A DNA stretch of 64,000 nt, from contig NW_006921536.1 in the NCBI RefSeq assembly GCF_000340215.1, positions 446,886 to 510,885 on the forward strand. The letters are read 5' to 3'. How positions within the stretch are numbered: position 1 is the first letter of the stretch; each line of letters starts with the position of its first letter. The notes below the pieces were generated by a model, which was not told the origin of the DNA, did not search any database, and worked only from the letters and a program-made list of their open reading frames with translations. Shown here one piece after another: positions 58,640 through 64,000 of this stretch. The stretch is from Pseudocercospora fijiensis CIRAD86 (Eukaryota; Ascomycota; Dothideomycetes; Mycosphaerellales; Mycosphaerellaceae). The translations under genes were made by a program, and so were the position numbers.

Positions 58640-61600
58640 CCGGCCCGCCCCCGCTCCCGCTACCTTTTCCGATCTCGCTTAGACTAGCCCCGGCTTGTCC
58701 CGGCATTCCCGCGTCCCCGCAATTGCCTTCTAGTAGTACCCTATACAAAAGCCGCCTAGCTAGGCACTATATCTAGGAGCGGGTATACGACGACGTATCG
58801 GTCCTAGCTATATAACGCTAGTCCTTTCTCGAAGATTCTTCCTAGCTATACCCGACGAATAGCCTTACCTGGCTTAGGCGTACGGAGGCGATTCTCGAGC
58901 CTACAACTCGTAACGACTAGGCGACAATCCTTTAATAGTCGGAGGCGAACAGATTTTGTAACTAGTATAAGCGGCACTATAGGTTTTAGAGCTTTCGAAG
59001 GTTCCCTACCTAGCTGCTATCTATTAAGAGGATGCTTAAGGAAGATTCGGATACTAGCCGTACGGTCGGAGTTTATAGCATATATAAGAAAAAGGCAGAC
59101 AAAGTGAGACCTATAGAAGCTAGCACTACGATAACCGGGAGTATAACGACCGGTAGTAACCCTTACTAGAAAAAGAAACGGCTTGCTCGAGAAGCGTTAC
59201 TTCCGCCTAGAACTAGACTATATAACTAGAAGTACCTAATTAAGAAGTTCTTAGACATACTACGTAGCTCGCGCCTAACTAAGGAAAGGAAAGCAAAGCT
59301 TCTTATTAAAATAGAACTTCTTCCTAAGGAGCTAGATCTATTCTATGAAATACTTTATAATAGGGAAAAAGCCCTTACCTAGAGCTTTGCCGAAATTAGA
59401 AGAGTCGACGCGGATATAGTACCTCCCTAACGGATCCGAACAATTCCTTATAAACCCTAGAGAAAACTAACCTTCCGCCTCTAGCCTAGCCTAGTAAATA
59501 TTATAGAAGAAATGATCCGAGAACGAATTGCGAATAGGGTACTTAAAGTTAGCGAAGGAGCATACCGGAACCTATAGTTCTTAGTCTAGAAGAAAGGAAC
59601 TAAGAAATATCGCCTAATTAACGCTACTATAGAGCTAAACCGCTATATAATGCGGGACGGAAACCTCCCTCCTAATACTAATAGCTTTACCGAGGATTTT
59701 ACTAACTATACTGTCTCGTCCCTAATCGATTTCTTTTTCGGATACGACTAAGTCCTACTTTACGAGGCCGATCGAGATATAACTGCCTTTAACACCCCGC
59801 TTAGCCTTATACGAATAACTACCCTTCCGCAAGGAGCGATAAACTCCGTTGCCTAGTTTGTCCGAGTAGTAACAAGAATCCTTTTTAACTATATTTCCTA
59901 CCGTACGAGGCCGTTTGTCGACGACATTAGTATTAAGGGCCCGAAGACCCGATATAATAATAAAGAGGTCGAACCTAGCCTAAGAAGATTCGTTACTAAG
60001 CATATTTAATAGATAGATAGTGTTCTTATAGACATTAAGCGTACTAGGTATACTGTTTTAGGTCTGAAATCTTAGTTCCTCTATAAAAAGCTAAAATATA
60101 TCGGCTACGTTATTGATATTTCCGGAAGATACCCTAATATAGAGAAAGTTGCAAAGATTGTCGCATAGCTAATACCTAAGAACTAGTCTAGCGTATAGGC
60201 CTTCCTTAGGGTTTATGTCTACTACCGTATCTAGATCGAGGGCTTCGCAATAATAGTAAGACTACTCTTCTACCTCCTAAAGGCCGATGTCGAATTCTTA
60301 TAGGGACCGGATTAGCAAGTCGCTATAGATACCTTAAAGGCTGCGCTAACTACTACCCCTGCTCTTATCTCGATCGATTATACTAAGGGTACTAGGTTGA
60401 TTATCCTTCTATTAGACGCAAGTAGATCCGGATATAGTAGTAGCCTAAACTAGTACGAAAGGGACAATGTAAAGAAGCGTTACCCTATTCGGTACGAAAG
60501 CGGCCTTTAGACCGAAAGTAAAGCCCGATATAATACTAGTAAACGAGAATGCCTTGCTATACTTAAACTACTAAAGAAGTTTAAGAAGTATCTCGTTAGG
60601 TAGTACTTTCGGATCGAAATCGATACTACTACCCTTATCTACTAGCTTAACAAATCCGCCTCGGACCTCCCTAACTCTGTAATAGCTCGCTAGGTAGCCT
60701 AGATCCGACTGTTCGACTTCGAAGTTAAGTATGTCCCCGGGCGAAAACACTCTACGGCTAATAGTCTATCCCGTCGTAACCCTACTAAAGAGGATATCGT
60801 CGAACGAGATAACTAGGTCGACGACGATAACATAATCGACAACGACTTCTTTTATAGCATAGTACAGTCTAAGCCTATCGATCCCTTAGCTAAGTCTAGT
60901 TTCCTTAACGAGGACGAATACTAGTCTCGAGAATCGCTTCTTATCGGATACTTTAAATCGACCCTTCGCTTTCCGTAAGGCATCTCTCGAAGCGAAGCCC
61001 GAAGGGTTCGACGTACTGCCTAGAAGTACATTATTAAGGATCGGCTCCTTTTCTACTAGCGTTATCCGAATTGTCCCCTTTAACGAGTAATTAATAGCGA
61101 AAAGGCTAGGGAGGAAATCATCTAATCGCTTTACGAGGATTATAGCTATAAAGGCCGGGAGGTAGTATACTATCTAGCCTCGAAAAGATACTTCTAGTAT
61201 AGAATGTAGTCCTAAATCGCTATATAGGTTCGGTCCTATCGTATATACCGGATGCGAGAAGGATATAAGATTGCTAGGACGCTTTACCCTACCTATATTC
61301 GAGTTGTTAGCCGTCGCTAGGTTGCCGATATGCTTTATATCGACAATAAGGGGTCTATTGCCTTAGCGCGTAAGGTTGTTAGCGGCTAGGTAGAGGGGAG
61401 GATATTTAACTACTCGGGCAAGTCGGTTAGTATATAGCAAATAGCTAAGTTCCTATACGAAGAGGTCTATTGCCGATATAGCTATCCGGATGAATTCGTT
61501 ATAGACAACGGATCTAAGAATCGGAAGGACACTAAGGAATTGCTTAAGCGAATAGCTACGTACCGGGTACGGATTTCCCTATACTACCCGAAGGCAAATA

Positions 61601-63112
61601 GTTAAATCGAGGTTAGAAACCGACCTATCCTAGCTGCCCTTTCTAAACTGACGAACGGCACTATAAATAGTTAGAGAAAACACGTCCTACCTATCCTATA
61701 GGCCGACCGAACGATATACCGACGAACGACTAGAAAAACGCCTACTAAAGTTATATATAGAGGGGCCGACGTTATCCTTCCTATCGAGAATATCTACCGA
61801 ACCTTCTAAAAAGTTGATTAGGATACTATACGCGACACTGCCTCGCTACTTGTATACCGTGCTTAATAACTAGCATATATGCCTAACGATAACGAAGAGG
61901 CGGCCCTTCGGCTAAAGAGGACTCGTAAAGAGAATGCTCGCTAGCACGACGAGAAGGGAGTAGTATCTAACGCTCCCCTTAAGATTAGGTCCCTTATGCT
62001 TATTACTAGGAGCGAAATCGAGCACTCGAGGTCTAGCAAGCTTGCCTTTCGCTAGAAGGGCCCTTTTCGTATTACGGGGATTACTACCTCTAGGACCTCG
62101 TACTACCTTGCGGAACTCGATAGGGCTAATCTAGCTATTACCTTTCTACGCGATCGACTAAAGGAAGTACCTCTATTCCGACCTAACCGGATCTCGGGTA
62201 AAAACGCTACTACGACGAATAACGAACCTATTAATAAAGAAGTCGAGGTAGATAGAGATAGCTAGTCTAAGTCCTCCGAGTCTAGGGACGATAGCTAGTC
62301 TAATGCTAAGTCCGGTAAAGAAAGGGATATAGACGTCTATACGATTACATCCCTTCCTAGGGAGGAGCAAAGGCGAGCCTTTCAAGCCTATACTATAGCT
62401 ATATACCGAGTCGACCCTAAAGTTGATCCTATCTCTTAGATTAACAACCTAATACGGGACCTTCTTAGCGTACCCCTTATAGAAGATTACTCGAATAACT
62501 ATCTCTTCTTTAATAGCTCGACCGAACCTAATAGTTTTCTAGCTTTCAACTACCTAGCCCTATTTACCTAGGGAGGGGTAACCTAGCCTTTAGCTTAACA
62601 CTATAGATTCGGCTAGATAGCAATTCTATATAGAAGGCAGGATCTATACGAACAAGCCTACTACGTTAGCGCTCTTCCGAGGCTTACCTAGGACCCTAGC
62701 TTTCGACTAGCACTATAGCGAGACCCTAGCTAGTAGACGACCTAAAGAGTCTAGGTCTACGACGAGATAAACATATTGAAGTTCGAACACAACCTACATC
62801 TCCTTAAGGCCCTAGTAGAGACTAGCCTTGCTACCCTAGTATATACTAACCTATATAGGCGGCGAGGCATTAGATTTCTCGCCTAGGAGGCTATAGACAA
62901 CATTGCGAACTAGGGAGACAACGAATATAGGCTGTCCTTAATAAGAATACGAGACAGGCTTCGGCTTACCTAGATCGAATAAGAGGAGCTCCGCGGTACC
63001 GCTAACTCTAAGGGCCTAGGCTCAAACCCCGGAGCTTTTAACGAACCCTTAGAAGCGGAGTAGGCTATAGAATGCAACGAAAATAGACTACTACTACCTT
63101 AGTAGGCCCGAT
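58640..63112 (+). pseudogene. pol: Element G pol with long C-terminal extension
   Basis: RT: GAYRNLQFLV (59560, Gln from TAG), KKYRLINATIELNRYIMRDG, NLPPNTNSFTEDFTNYT, and the intact box RPFVDDISIKGP at 59913. RNase H: LLDASRSGYSSSL (60410) and FEVKYVPGRKHSTANSLSRR (60720). Integrase: MLYIDNKGSIALARK (first Asp, 61333), FVIDNGSKNRKDTKE (second Asp, 61498) and SQIEVRNRP (Glu, 61603), so all DDE residues are kept. After the integrase a GPFRI module (62068) is followed by roughly 330 further codons without a domain I know, to about 63112. No clear ATG marks the start. Confidence 0.82.
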
Positions 63113-63630
63113 AAACCTATAACTACTCGCGTATAGCCTCCCCTTTTACTCCTATTCACTCGCTTTGCACCGAATTTTTCACTCGCTAGTACCCTTATTC
63201 GCGTATTTAAACGGATTATCGACGTATACTAGGATCGATTGTCCCTTTATATATTAGTAGCCGGATAGAGTACTACTACTAGAGCCCTATCGTTGCTTCT
63301 TTTCCTTTATACTACTACCGACGAGGGTAGGGGCTTTAGTAAGGAGCCCCTATCCTTAATAATATCCCTAGACCTGCTCCCCGGGGTAGTCTAAGTACCT
63401 GCCTACCCGTAGAGCGAGTAAATAATTTTAACTCGGTAAAAAGGGACCTGCTAGAAGCTCCACGTCGCGCCTAGCTTACTAAAACCGAAGCCTACCCTAC
63501 GGAGTAAGCCTAGGAAAACCTTACCTAACCTTAAAAATTTCCTTTATTTAAAACCCTTTCCTTTATATTATTTCTATAGCCTACGCCGGCCGATATGTCG
63601 AGATTTCTAAGAATCCCGGGAGCTCCCGCC
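63113..63630 (+). other. Element G spacer after pol
   Basis: About 500 bp without a frame. It contains GCTCCCCGGGGTAG at about 63376, resembling the core of the D-family palindrome but without its outer CTAAT/ATTAG arms. Confidence 0.45.
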
Positions 63631-63659
63631 TATAGTAGCTAGCTAGCTAGGATACATTG
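63631..63659 (+). promoter_or_regulatory. G boundary motif 3, after pol
   Basis: TATAGTAGCTAGCTAGC followed by TAGGATACATTG. By analogy with D a third cistron would be expected downstream, beyond the window. Confidence 0.72.
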
Positions 63660-64000
63660 CGACTACTACTACTACCCCTATACTACCCGGAGGAGCCCTT
63701 GTTACTATACCTTAATGCGGTAGGGGTTGAAGCGGAGGGGTTAGTACGCTATATAATGCTTAACTCCCTAGATCTAAGTGCTCTAGTCCTACGCCCTCGA
63801 ATCTCGCTACTACGCGAATTACCTAGGCCTTTAGAAATGTCGCCGCTGCCCGCTGCCAACCCTTTACTTCCTTTAGGATATATGCCTTACTTTCGGATTT
63901 ATATATAAACGCGCGTGTACGCGTAAGGCAGGTGCCTCCCGTCCCTTCCCGCGCACCCGCGCCCTTACTACGACAAAAAGGCGATCTTTCTCGCGCCTAA
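63660..64000 (+). other. Element G downstream of motif 3
   Basis: A short open stretch to 63908 has no Met start before about 63747 and no recognisable content. The rest is C-rich. It may be the leader of a third cistron. Confidence 0.3.

Larger units (their letters stand above)
54089..64000 (+). mobile_element. Ty3/Gypsy element G, at least 9.9 kb, cut by the window end
   Basis: A 5' LTR of about 331 bp is followed by the 22-nt PBS shared with D and E. Then come gag-protease (to 58546) and pol (to about 63112) as separate cistrons, and further sequence to the window end. A GCTAGC-type motif recurs before gag, between gag and pol, and after pol. The 3' LTR is not in the window. It is inserted into element H integrase. 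By RT and protease it is the closest relative of D here. Confidence 0.8.

Noticed and set aside
62173..62385. Minus-strand ORF of 70 codons
   Set aside because: Shadow of the G pol extension.
63657..63908. ORF of 83 codons at the right end
   Set aside because: No ATG at its start, low-complexity Leu/Pro content, no support beyond being open.
1..64000. Host genes, tRNA or rRNA
   Set aside because: None found by eye; every readable frame belongs to a transposon.

Overview
The window looks like heterochromatin of a filamentous ascomycete (Pezizomycotina). I see no host gene, tRNA, rRNA or CRISPR array. Essentially all of it is transposon sequence damaged by repeat-induced point mutation (RIP). 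CpA and TpG are nearly absent, TpA is everywhere, and CpG is kept. Almost every in-frame stop in the recognisable polyproteins is a TAG or TAA where a Gln or Trp codon is expected. The species cannot be named from this sequence.

Left part (1-9.1 kb). A hAT transposase C-terminus runs off the left edge. It is followed by a PIF/Harbinger-type transposase split by a minus-strand Ty1/Copia element (1817-7607, target duplication GCCTC, half-tRNA-iMet primer site).

Middle (about 9.1-48 kb) is a four-level nest. A Ty3/Gypsy chromovirus (element B) holds a solo LTR in gag and is interrupted in its RT by a giant Gypsy element (C, about 13.2 kb net, TSD GTAGC). C holds a minus-strand Gypsy element (D, about 12.3 kb net, TSD CTAG). 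D holds a complete Gypsy element (F, 6734 bp, TSD TTCTA). At the Copia, C and D junctions, removing the insert and one target copy rejoins the host reading frame. At F, a second copy of the same family (E) confirms the empty site.

Right part (48-64 kb). E is a 5' fragment of the D family in opposite orientation. It lies between two inverted 171-bp LTR arms (family X). Next comes the 3' end of a minus-strand chromovirus (H). The last element is a long plus-strand Gypsy element (G) that runs off the right edge.

Most unusual content: D and G are built as separate cistrons (gag-protease, pol, and in D an unrecognised third ORF of about 913 codons). A family-specific near-palindromic motif recurs in the gaps between cistrons. 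In D the CTAATGCTACCCC-type palindrome lies before gag, between gag and pol, twice between pol and ORF3, and after ORF3; it also occurs once each in E and H. In G a GCTAGCTAGCTAG-type motif lies before gag, between gag and pol, and after pol. D, E and G also share an extended 22-nt primer-binding site. C has a very long polyprotein with a chromodomain, 24-residue tandem repeats and an extra C-terminal part of roughly 1300 codons that I do not recognise.
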